In this document: piece after piece, positions 20,120 to 27,684 of the stretch
Numbering within the stretch: the first letter of the stretch is position 1
Layout: every line of letters starts with the position of its first letter
Program-made: the position numbers and the translations under genes
Notes under the pieces: model-generated
Databases searched by the model: none
Told to the model about the DNA's origin: nothing
The model's input: the letters and a program-made list of their open reading frames with translations, nothing else
Assembly (NCBI RefSeq): GCF_006715005.1
Contig: NZ_VFMJ01000001.1
Location: forward strand, 1,488,001-1,552,000
Length of the DNA: 64,000 nt
Source: Serratia marcescens
GTDB lineage: Bacteria; Pseudomonadota; Gammaproteobacteria; Enterobacterales; Enterobacteriaceae
Direction: 5' to 3'

Positions 20120-21655
20120 ATGAACCTACTCAAATCCTTGGCTGCCGTCAGCTCGATGACGATGTTTTCGCGGGTGTTGGGCTTTGCCCGCGATGCGATC
20201 GTCGCGCGCGTGTTCGGGGCCGGCATGGCAACGGACGCCTTCTTCGTGGCGTTCAAACTCCCTAATCTGTTACGCCGTATCTTTGCCGAAGGCGCGTTTT
20301 CGCAGGCCTTCGTGCCGATCCTGGCCGAATACAAGAGCCAGCAGGGTGAAGAGGCGACGCGCACCTTTATCGCCTATGTCTCCGGGCTGTTGACGCTGGT
20401 GCTGGCGGTGGTGACGGTGCTGGGGATGCTGGCCGCGCCCTGGGTGATTTACATTACTGCGCCGGGCTTTACCGATACGCCCGACAAGTTTGCTCTGACG
20501 TCGGCGCTGCTGCGCATCACGTTCCCCTACATTTTGTTGATCTCGCTGGCTTCGCTGGTGGGGGCTATTCTCAATACCTGGAACCGCTTCTCGATCCCGG
20601 CCTTTGCGCCCACGTTGCTTAACGTCAGCATGATCGGCTTCGCGCTGTTCGCCGCCCCGTATTTCCACCCGCCGGTGCTGGCGTTGGCTTGGGCAGTGGT
20701 GGTGGGCGGCGTGCTGCAGCTGGGTTATCAGCTGCCGCACCTGCGCAAGATCGGCATGCTGGTATTGCCGCGGCTCAAGCTGGGCGATGCCGGGGTCTGG
20801 CGCGTGATGCGCCAGATGGGGCCGGCGATCCTCGGGGTGTCGGTCAGCCAAATCTCGCTGATCATCAACACCATTTTCGCTTCGTTCCTGGTGTCCGGCT
20901 CGGTGTCCTGGATGTACTACGCCGACCGCCTGATGGAGTTTCCTTCCGGCGTATTGGGCGTGGCCTTGGGCACCATCCTGCTGCCGTCGCTGGCCAAAAG
21001 TTTTTCGAGCGGCAACCACGACGAGTACTCACGCCTGATGGATTGGGGGCTGCGCCTGTGCTTCCTGCTGGCGTTGCCGAGCGCTATCGCGCTCGGCATT
21101 TTGGCCAAGCCGTTGACCGTTTCGCTGTTCCAGTACGGCAAGTTCAGCGCCTTTGATGCGGCGATGACGCAACGCGCGCTGGTGGCGTACTCGGTAGGGC
21201 TGATGGGGCTGATCGTGGTTAAAGTGCTGGCGCCGGGGTTCTATTCGCGGCAGGACATCAAAACGCCGGTCAAGATCGCCATCATTACGCTGATCATGAC
21301 GCAGGTGATGAACCTGGCGTTTATTGGCCCGCTGAAGCATGCCGGCCTGGCGCTGTCGATCGGTTTGGCGGCCTGTCTGAACGCCGCGCTGCTGTATTGG
21401 CAGCTGCGCAAGCAGAAGATCTTCCAGCCACAGCCGGGTTGGGCGCTGTTCCTCACCAAGCTGGTGATTGCCGTGCTGGTGATGTCGGCGGTGCTGATTG
21501 GCTTGATGTGGCTGATGCCGGCCTGGGATCAGGGCAACATGCTGGAGCGTTTGCTGCGCTTGGCTGCGGTGGTGGTGGCTGGTGTGGTGGCCTACTTCGG
21601 CGTGCTGGCCGGGTTGGGCTTCCGCCCGCGTGATTTCGCGCGCCGGGTTGCCTGA
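20120..21655 (+). CDS. murJ: lipid II flippase MurJ (MviN)
   Basis: 511 residues with about fourteen membrane helices, of the MOP exporter superfamily. It flips undecaprenyl-pyrophosphate-linked peptidoglycan precursor (lipid II) to the periplasmic side and is essential in E. coli. N-terminal [22 protein letters not shown] carries the charged residues of the central cavity, with further conserved segments [20 protein letters not shown] and [21 protein letters not shown] strong terminator follows the stop, isolating it from argS. Confidence 0.97.
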   Translation: MNLLKSLAAVSSMTMFSRVLGFARDAIVARVFGAGMATDAFFVAFKLPNLLRRIFAEGAFSQAFVPILAEYKSQQGEEATRTFIAYVSGLLTLVLAVVTVLGMLAAPWVIYITAPGFTDTPDKFALTSALLRITFPYILLISLASLVGAILNTWNRFSIPAFAPTLLNVSMIGFALFAAPYFHPPVLALAWAVVVGGVLQLGYQLPHLRKIGMLVLPRLKLGDAGVWRVMRQMGPAILGVSVSQISLIINTIFASFLVSGSVSWMYYADRLMEFPSGVLGVALGTILLPSLAKSFSSGNHDEYSRLMDWGLRLCFLLALPSAIALGILAKPLTVSLFQYGKFSAFDAAMTQRALVAYSVGLMGLIVVKVLAPGFYSRQDIKTPVKIAIITLIMTQVMNLAFIGPLKHAGLALSIGLAACLNAALLYWQLRKQKIFQPQPGWALFLTKLVIAVLVMSAVLIGLMWLMPAWDQGNMLERLLRLAAVVVAGVVAYFGVLAGLGFRPRDFARRVA

Positions 21656-21672
21656 GCCACAGGCAAGCATAA

Positions 21673-21698
21673 AAAAAGGTCGCCTGGGCGACCTTTTT
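21673..21698. terminator. bidirectional terminator between murJ and argS
   Basis: GGTCGC/GCGACC stem extended by an A5/T5 pair (21673-21677 and 21694-21698) around CTGG, a typical terminator working in both directions for the convergent genes. Confidence 0.92.
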
Positions 21699-21717
21699 GC
21701 TTTCTGTACGGCGCGGT

Positions 21718-23448
21718 TTACATGCGTTCGACGGTTTCGATGCCGAGCGTATCCAGACCGGTTTTCAGCGTTTTCGAGGTCAGCAGCGCCAGCTTCAGGC
21801 GGCTCTGACGCGCTTCTTCGCTGTCGGCGTTCAGGATCTGGCAGTGCTCGTAGAAACCGGAGAACAAGCCGGCCAGATCGTACAGGTAGCTGCACATGAC
21901 GTGAGGCGTACCTTCACGCGCGACGGTGGTGAGCACCTCTTCGAACTGCAGCAGGCGGGTGGCCAGCGCAATCTCACGTTCTTCGGTCAGCGTCAGCGGC
22001 AGCGTCAGGCTGGTTTCGTCGATTCCGGCGCGTTTGAATACCGATGCCACACGGGTATAGGCGTATTGCATATAAGGCGCGGTATTGCCCTCGAAGGCCA
22101 GCATGTTATCCCAGTCGAAGACATAGTCGGTGGTGCGGCTTTTCGACAGGTCGGCGTATTTCACTGCGCCGATGCCGACCACGCGGGCCACGGTTTTCAT
22201 TTCGTCTTCCGGCATATCCGGGTTTTTGCCGGCGATCAGCTGTTCGGCGCGTTCAATGGCTTCATCCAGCAGATCGGAGAGCTTCACGGTGCCGCCCGAG
22301 CGGGTTTTGAACGGTTTACCGTCTTTGCCCAACATCATGCCGAACATGTGGTGTTCCAGCGAGACGGACTCCGGCACGTAACCGGCCTTGCGCACGATGG
22401 TCCAGGCCTGCATCAGGTGCTGATGCTGACGGGAGTCGATGTAATACAGGACGCGATTGGCGCCCAGGGTTTCGTAGCGATACTTGGCGCAGGCGATGTC
22501 GGTGGTGGTGTAGAGGTAGCCGCCATCCTTTTTCTGGATGATGACGCCCATCGGATCGCCGTCTTTGTTCTTGTATTCGTCGAGGAACACCACGGTGGCG
22601 CCTTCGCTTTCCACCGCCAGCCCTTTGGCTTTCAGATCGGCGACGATGCCCGGCAGCATCGCGTTATACAGGCTTTCGCCCATCACGTCGTCTTCGGTCA
22701 GCGTGACGTTCAGGCGGTTATAGGTCAGCTGGTTTTGCGCCATGGTGATATCGACCAGCTTACGCCACATTTTCAGACAGTATTGATCGCCGCCCTGCAG
22801 CTTCACGACATACGCGCGTGCGCGCTCGGCGAACTCGGCGTCTTCGTCGTAATGTTTCTTGGCTTCGCGGTAAAACTGCTCGAGATCGGACAGGCCCATA
22901 TCGCTGGCGTTTTCGTTCTGCATTTTTTCCAGGTAGGCAATCAGCATGCCGAACTGGGTACCCCAGTCGCCGACGTGGTTGGCGCGGATTACTTTATGGC
23001 CCAGAAACTCCTGGGTACGCGCCGCGGCGTCGCCGATAATCGTGGAGCGTAGGTGGCCGACGTGCATCTCTTTCGCCACGTTCGGCGCGGAGTAGTCGAT
23101 AACGATGGTTTGCGGCTCAACCGGCGCAATGCCCAGTTTCGGTGCGTTCAGCACCTGATCGGCCTGGCGCGCGACCCAGTCGCTGTTCAGGAAAATGTTG
23201 ATAAAGCCGGGGCCGGCGATTTCCACTTTACCGGCGACGTCGCCGAGATCCAGCAGTTGCACCACTTTTTCCGCCAACTGACGGGGCGGCATGCCCAGCT
23301 TTTTGGCGACTGACATCACGCCGTTGGCCTGATAATCACCAAACTGCGCCTTGGCGGATGGGCGGACCTGCGCTTCGCAATCGGCTGGCGCGCCAGCGGC
23401 GATCAGCGCCTGGCTGACTTTATCTGAAAGAAGAACCTGAATATTCAC
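21718..23448 (-). CDS. argS: arginyl-tRNA synthetase
   Basis: 576 residues (577 in E. coli), a class Ia synthetase that charges tRNA-Arg. HIGH-type motif is HVGHLRST after the APNVAKEM segment; the KMSKS loop is degenerate (FKTRSGG), which is normal for ArgRS. The N-terminal Add-1 domain precedes the Rossmann fold and the C-terminal DALR anticodon-binding domain ends in LGIETVERM. Start is GTG at 23448 (N-I-Q-V-L-L) after an AAGG site, as in E. coli. Confidence 0.97.
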   Translation of the reverse strand: MNIQVLLSDKVSQALIAAGAPADCEAQVRPSAKAQFGDYQANGVMSVAKKLGMPPRQLAEKVVQLLDLGDVAGKVEIAGPGFINIFLNSDWVARQADQVLNAPKLGIAPVEPQTIVIDYSAPNVAKEMHVGHLRSTIIGDAAARTQEFLGHKVIRANHVGDWGTQFGMLIAYLEKMQNENASDMGLSDLEQFYREAKKHYDEDAEFAERARAYVVKLQGGDQYCLKMWRKLVDITMAQNQLTYNRLNVTLTEDDVMGESLYNAMLPGIVADLKAKGLAVESEGATVVFLDEYKNKDGDPMGVIIQKKDGGYLYTTTDIACAKYRYETLGANRVLYYIDSRQHQHLMQAWTIVRKAGYVPESVSLEHHMFGMMLGKDGKPFKTRSGGTVKLSDLLDEAIERAEQLIAGKNPDMPEDEMKTVARVVGIGAVKYADLSKSRTTDYVFDWDNMLAFEGNTAPYMQYAYTRVASVFKRAGIDETSLTLPLTLTEEREIALATRLLQFEEVLTTVAREGTPHVMCSYLYDLAGLFSGFYEHCQILNADSEEARQSRLKLALLTSKTLKTGLDTLGIETVERM

Positions 23449-23682
23449 CGGGTTACCTTAATGACGAACGAGGGGCTGAAGCCAACCCCTGTGGGATTCA
23501 ACGGTGGCAGGCGCGACGGGCACCTCCCACAAAACAGCCTGCAATTGTAACCGATCTGACGGAGCCCGTCAGCAGTTGGCGCGGCCGCAGCAATGAAACA
23601 TTGTCGGGTACGGCGCGTTGATTGCCGGAAGGTGAAAGGCAGGATGAATGAACGAGAGCGTGTGGCGGCGAGGATTAGGAGA

Positions 23683-23811
23683 CTAACGTTTTTTGTTGTG
23701 GCGTCTGGCATCCAGCGTGTTGGTGCTGCGGGATTTAAAGTGACGGTAGATGGCGTACACGGCGATAATTATCAATACCAAGGACATCGTCAGCAATAAC
23801 ATAATAATCAT
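23683..23811 (-). CDS. putative single-span small membrane protein
   Basis: A 42-codon frame, M-I-I-M-L-L-L-T-M..., consisting of one strongly hydrophobic helix (about residues 3-21, LLLTMSLVLIIIAVYAIY) and a basic C-terminal tail (RHFKSRS...ARRHNKKR), which would place the tail in the cytoplasm. No family was recognised. The fourth codon is also ATG (23802) and has a GAG ribosome site at a better distance (9 bases), giving 39 residues. Small membrane proteins of this shape are common in enterobacterial gaps, but coding is not proven. Confidence 0.5.
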   Translation of the reverse strand: MIIMLLLTMSLVLIIIAVYAIYRHFKSRSTNTLDARRHNKKR

Positions 23812-23979
23812 CTCGAATTTAAATTTTCTCCAAAGTAGCTGAGTTGCCTTGATGAATCAATTGCTCGGGAGTAAATTAAGATAATCCTTATTATTTTATT
23901 AATTATTGAATTTTATTGTCTTTGTTTACAATAGGTTGATTGTTGTTTTTTTGTGAGCTTGATAAGCAGGTAAAGTGTG

Positions 23980-24033
23980 ATGAAGCGAAACAATTCAATC
24001 GGTTTAGCCCGCGAACCACGAATTTTTTTGTGA
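23980..24033 (+). CDS. possible 17-codon small ORF
   Basis: ATG preceded by AGCAGG, reading M-K-R-N-N-S-I-G-L-A-R-E-P-R-I-F-L then TGA. No family recognised; reported only because it has a plausible ribosome site inside an otherwise unexplained AT-rich gap. Confidence 0.2.
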   Translation: MKRNNSIGLAREPRIFL

Positions 24034-24274
24034 AGAATAACTTAAATCATAACGTCATGATGAAAGGGTATAATGGATGCGAAAAATCTTAATTTTTATT
24101 TTTCTGTTGATTTAATGAGCTGTCATCTTAATAAAAAATTGGTTTTTTGTTCTCCCCGCACGCAACCGAAAATCATTCTGAACTGCCGCTGAAAAACCTC
24201 GCAATGCTGGCGAGCGCTGTCGCCACCGTGTAAATTACGGCGTCTCACTTGCGTTCCGTTGTTTTGAGGTCTCT

Positions 24275-24841
24275 ATGACATCCCCCTTGCAGGCCATTGC
24301 CGAGCTGGACGACCTGATGCTCGACCTGCCACGCTTCGAGCAGGCGTTACAACAATTTGCTGCCAGATTGCGGCTTGACCTGGCCGCGTTTACGGCCGAT
24401 CACATCTCCCTGCGTTGTCACCAGAATGCCACTGCCGACCGCTGGCGTCAGGGCTTGATGCAGTGCGGAACACTGCTGTCCGAGTCGATGATCAACGGGC
24501 GACCTATCTGTCTGTTCGATTTGTCGCGGCCGCTGGCCGTGGGGCCGTGGCAGATAGACTGCGTCGAACTGCCGTATCCTGGGGAGAAACGCTATCCGCA
24601 TGAAGGTTGGGAACACGTCGAGTTAGTGCTCAGTGGCGATCCGCAGACGCTGCACGCTCGGGCGTTGAGCCTTCTCGCCGATGAAGCGCTGCTGGCCCCG
24701 GGGATCAAGCTGAAACAAAGCTCGCCAAAAGGCGAGGGCGAGCGCTTGCCGAATCCAATCCTGGCTATCACCGATGGAACGGTGACGATCAAGTTTCATC
24801 CCTATTCCATTCGGGACATCGTCGCCAGCGAGCAAGGCTAG
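24275..24841 (+). CDS. yecM: YecM family protein (VOC superfamily)
   Basis: 188 residues. YecM proteins adopt the vicinal-oxygen-chelate fold and keep likely metal ligands in DHISLRCH and WEHVELVL; activity is unknown. The assignment rests on PWQIDCVELPYPGEKRYPHEGWEHVE and on its place by argS and cutC, as in E. coli. Its TAG stop shares the palindrome CTAG (24838-24841) with the stop of the convergent aminotransferase gene. Confidence 0.87.
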   Translation: MTSPLQAIAELDDLMLDLPRFEQALQQFAARLRLDLAAFTADHISLRCHQNATADRWRQGLMQCGTLLSESMINGRPICLFDLSRPLAVGPWQIDCVELPYPGEKRYPHEGWEHVELVLSGDPQTLHARALSLLADEALLAPGIKLKQSSPKGEGERLPNPILAITDGTVTIKFHPYSIRDIVASEQG

Positions 24842-25989
24842 GCATGCAGCGCCGCGCAGGCCCGCGCCATGCGAGCGAGCGCTTCATCGAGCAGGGCCCA
24901 CCGGCAACCAAAGTTAAGCCGCACAAAGCGCCGGTCGCCAAAATCCAAACCGGCGCTTAATCCTACGCCCGCGCGTTCTTCGAAGAACTGATGCAGGTTG
25001 TCCACCGGTAAAGCGCTGCAATCGATCCACGCCAGGTAGGTGGCTTCGATTGGCAAAACCGTCAACCCCGGCATGGCGTTGATGCGCTCGGTCAGCCGAT
25101 CGCGATTGGCGCGTAGATAAATCAGCTGTTCGTCCAGCCAGGGCTGCCCGTATTGATAAGCCGCCTGCGCCGCCGCCAGCGCCAGCAGATTGACCTCCGG
25201 CACAATGCCGCTGCGCGCGCGTTTCAGCCGTTGTCGCAGCACTTCGTTGGGGACGATCGCCATTGAAGCGCCCAGTCCGGCGAGATTAAACGTCTTTGAC
25301 GGCGACATCAGCGTCACGCTGCGTTGGGCCGCATCGTCATTCAGGGTGGCGAAAGGGATATGCCGCACGCCGGGTTCAAGCAGCAGCTCGCAGTGGATTT
25401 CATCGGAACAGACGATTAAATCGTGCTCGCGCGCGAACTGATGGTGCTGCAACAGTTCGTCCCGGCGGTAAACGGTGCCTCCGGGATTCTGCGGGTTGCA
25501 CAGCAACAGGAGCTTCTCGTTGCCGCTAAGCCGATCATGCAACGCGGAGAAATCCAGCACCCAACGTTGGCCTGCCGCCGTTAGCGGCACCGAGAGGTGT
25601 TTACGCCCGGCGAATTTAGCCGCTTTGCGAAACGGCGGATAAATGGGGGAGGGAGCCAGCGTGCTCTGATGTTCTTCAGTGCAGGCACGCACGCACAGGT
25701 TCAGGCCGCACACCAACCCAGGCAGGAAAATGATCCATTCAGGCTTGATGTGCCAGCCGTAGCGCTCTACCATGCGGCGAGTAAAAACCTCAATAAGATC
25801 AGGGGATGGGTAGGTGTAGCCGAATACGCCGTGCGCCACGCGACGCTGCAAGGCTTCGATCACCGCCGGCGGTGAGGTGAAATCGCTGTCGGCGACCCAA
25901 AGCGGAATAATGTCGCGGTCGCGATATTTATCCCACTTAACGCTGTCACTGTGACTGCGGTCTACCCATTGATCAAAATTGAATGCCAT
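24838..25989 (-). CDS. PatB/MalY-family PLP-dependent C-S lyase (cystathionine beta-lyase-like)
   Basis: 383 residues, a fold-type I aminotransferase-like enzyme. Residues typical of the PatB/MalY branch: DSVKWDKY near the N-terminus, PLWVADSDF, NPQNPGGTVY, the DEIHCELL segment that holds PLP, and the Schiff-base lysine in SPSKTFNLAGL. Such enzymes split cystathionine or cysteine conjugates into a thiol, pyruvate and ammonia; MalY also modulates MalT, which cannot be inferred here. ATG 25989 (M-A-F-N-F-D-Q-W) was chosen; the frame upstream runs into the divergent cutC promoter. Not present at this place in E. coli. Confidence 0.85.
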   Translation of the reverse strand: MAFNFDQWVDRSHSDSVKWDKYRDRDIIPLWVADSDFTSPPAVIEALQRRVAHGVFGYTYPSPDLIEVFTRRMVERYGWHIKPEWIIFLPGLVCGLNLCVRACTEEHQSTLAPSPIYPPFRKAAKFAGRKHLSVPLTAAGQRWVLDFSALHDRLSGNEKLLLLCNPQNPGGTVYRRDELLQHHQFAREHDLIVCSDEIHCELLLEPGVRHIPFATLNDDAAQRSVTLMSPSKTFNLAGLGASMAIVPNEVLRQRLKRARSGIVPEVNLLALAAAQAAYQYGQPWLDEQLIYLRANRDRLTERINAMPGLTVLPIEATYLAWIDCSALPVDNLHQFFEERAGVGLSAGLDFGDRRFVRLNFGCRWALLDEALARMARACAALHA

Positions 25990-26090
25990 AGTTACAACCC
26001 TGAGCCGGTTTATGCCTAAGCATGAGCCTACGTGAGAAATGAAGAAATGAACAATTGCCGCCGTATGTTGGCCGTTATCTGGGGGTGACA

Positions 26091-26849
26091 ATGATAAAAC
26101 TGGAAGTTTGTTGCTTTAGCGTCGACTGCGCGCTGACGGCCGAACGAGCAGGTGCCGATCGTATCGAGTTGTGCGCCAGCCAGAGCGAGGGCGGATTGAC
26201 GCCGAGCTATGGCACGCTGCGTCTGGCGCGCGAGCGGGTTGCGATCCCGGTGCATCCGATCGTTCGCCCTCGCGGTGGCGATTTCTGCTACGGTACGGTG
26301 GATTTCGAGGTGATCAAACAGGATCTCCGCCAGATCCGCGAGATGGGATTCCCCGGTGTCGTGGTCGGCATGCTGGACGAAGAAGGGCACATCGATCTGC
26401 CGCGCATGCGCGAAGTGATGAAGCTGTGCGAGGGCATGGCGGTGACGTTTCATCGTGCGTTCGACATGTGCCAGAACCCGATGGTGGCGTTGGAACAACT
26501 GACCGAACTGGGCGTGGCGCGCATTCTGACCTCCGGCCAACAGCAGAGCGCTGAACTGGGCCTGCCGTTGCTGCGTGATTTGCGCCAGGCCAGTCACGGC
26601 CCGGTGATCATGGCGGGTGCCGGCGTGCGTCTCAGCAATTTGCACAAGTTTGTCGATATCGGCCTGCATGAACTGCACAGCTCTTCCGGTCATCTGGTGC
26701 CGTCGACCATGCGTTACCGCAAGGCGGGCGTCACCATGTGCTCCGATAACGAGTTTGACGAATTTAGCCATTATTGCGTGGATGGCGAAATGGTGGAGGC
26801 GATGAAAAACGCGCTGGCCTTGGTTGATCCCCTGGCGCAAAGCGCATAA
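26091..26849 (+). CDS. cutC: copper homeostasis protein CutC
   Basis: 252 residues, a TIM-barrel protein: [41 protein letters not shown] and [10 protein letters not shown] are the family signature. It was linked to copper tolerance in E. coli, though that effect was later traced to the sRNA MicL encoded at the 3' end. ATG 26091 follows GGGGG; the frame is open 12 codons further up. Divergent from the C-S lyase gene across 101 bases. Confidence 0.93.
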   Translation: MIKLEVCCFSVDCALTAERAGADRIELCASQSEGGLTPSYGTLRLARERVAIPVHPIVRPRGGDFCYGTVDFEVIKQDLRQIREMGFPGVVVGMLDEEGHIDLPRMREVMKLCEGMAVTFHRAFDMCQNPMVALEQLTELGVARILTSGQQQSAELGLPLLRDLRQASHGPVIMAGAGVRLSNLHKFVDIGLHELHSSSGHLVPSTMRYRKAGVTMCSDNEFDEFSHYCVDGEMVEAMKNALALVDPLAQSA

Positions 26850-26886
26850 ACACGCAGCTAACCGCGTTTGACAACCGGTTTCCGGG

Positions 26887-26966
26887 CCGTAAGACCCTTT
26901 GCGTATCACTGAGCCCTCGGCGATCACGCAAGTACCAGGCCCCGGCGTTTTGCCGGGGCTTTTTTT
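26887..26966 (+). ncRNA. candidate MicL sRNA (3' UTR of cutC)
   Basis: Between the cutC stop and the terminator stem lie about 90 bases of non-coding sequence (CCGTAAGACCCTTTGCG and on), ending in a strong hairpin with T7. In E. coli a sigma-E-dependent transcript starting inside cutC is processed to the about 80-base MicL-S, which represses lpp. The ends given here are only the 80 bases up to the terminator. A poor sigma-E-like pair (TGAACTG near 26667 and TCATC about 14 bases on) exists inside cutC. Location and terminator are seen; function is inference. Confidence 0.45.
26939..26966 (+). terminator. rho-independent terminator after cutC
   Basis: Stem GCCCCGGC/GCCGGGGC with a GTTTT loop followed by seven T residues. 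Confidence 0.93.
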
Positions 26967-27279
26967 ATGCCTTGTAAAGACAAGCAGCCCGTTTCAAGAC
27001 GGTTTCTCGATCGAACTGCCTCCCATCTCTTCTTGCGCTCGTCATGCCCTGCTGATAAGTTTGTGAGTTAAAATCCTTTAAATATCATAATATTAAATGA
27101 TTTTTTTGTATGTATTGGTGTGGTGAATGAATTTGTAATCTGCCGCTCATCAACGCGTCCATATTTTTTACCTTTTCATCGGCTGCCTTATGGCCGGAAC
27201 ATCACAGCATCAATTGAGGAGAGCCGTTGGCGCAGCCGCAGAGCGCGTTGGCGGCGGACTTAACAAGGAGATAACGATA
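26967..27279. other. promoter region of the lipoprotein/FKBP operon
   Basis: 313 bases, AT-rich in the middle (27070-27170), with no gene. A strong AAGGAG at 27265-27270 serves the lipoprotein start. No known operator recognised. Confidence 0.55.
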
Positions 27280-27684
27280 ATGACCCGAACGGCACACTGT
27301 TTGACCGCTGCGCTTTTGCTGACGTTGGCCCTGACCGGCTGCCAGACCGCCAAGCGGCCTGTTTCTGCATTAAGTAAGCCGCCCAGCGCGGAAGAAATTG
27401 CCGAGCAAGACAAACGGCAGCGTGAAGCCGAACGCATGCAGCAGTGCCAGCGCGAACTGGATGCCATGCGCGGCATGGATAACGAAAAATACCAAAAATT
27501 CAAACGCGAATTCGATACCTTGATGGGCGGCGCCGCGCAGTATGCCGGGGTACGCCAGCGGGTCAACACGGACACGCAGGAAACCGTCGACGCGCTGTAT
27601 CGTTATCGCACCAGCCGTCTGTGCGCAGACATCAGTTCTGCCATGATGACCGGCCTGGCTGAGCGTGGAGAGCGCGCCCAATGA
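27280..27684 (+). CDS. small lipoprotein of unknown function, partner of the coiled-coil FKBP protein
   Basis: 134 residues. Signal peptide with lipobox L-T-G-C (Cys21), and Gln at +2, which favours outer-membrane sorting. The mature part is highly charged and helical (EEIAEQDKRQREAERMQQCQ) and has two further cysteines (in MQQCQREL and SRLCADIS) that could pair. No family was recognised. The start follows AAGGAG; the frame is open 30 codons upstream without support. Its TGA overlaps the ATG of the next gene (ATGA), so the two proteins are translationally coupled and probably act together in the envelope. Confidence 0.8.
   Translation: MTRTAHCLTAALLLTLALTGCQTAKRPVSALSKPPSAEEIAEQDKRQREAERMQQCQRELDAMRGMDNEKYQKFKREFDTLMGGAAQYAGVRQRVNTDTQETVDALYRYRTSRLCADISSAMMTGLAERGERAQ

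Larger units (their letters stand above)
23449..24274. other. long AT-rich gap between argS and yecM
   Basis: 826 bases. The stretch 23815-24180 is strongly AT-rich, unlike the flanking genes. It holds a candidate 42-codon membrane ORF (23683-23811, minus) and a 17-codon ORF (23980-24033, plus), both listed separately, and the promoters of argS and yecM. No known regulator site was recognised. Confidence 0.6.

Noticed and set aside
21697-23052. A 451-codon plus-strand frame opposite argS
   Set aside because: Antisense shadow of argS with no homology.
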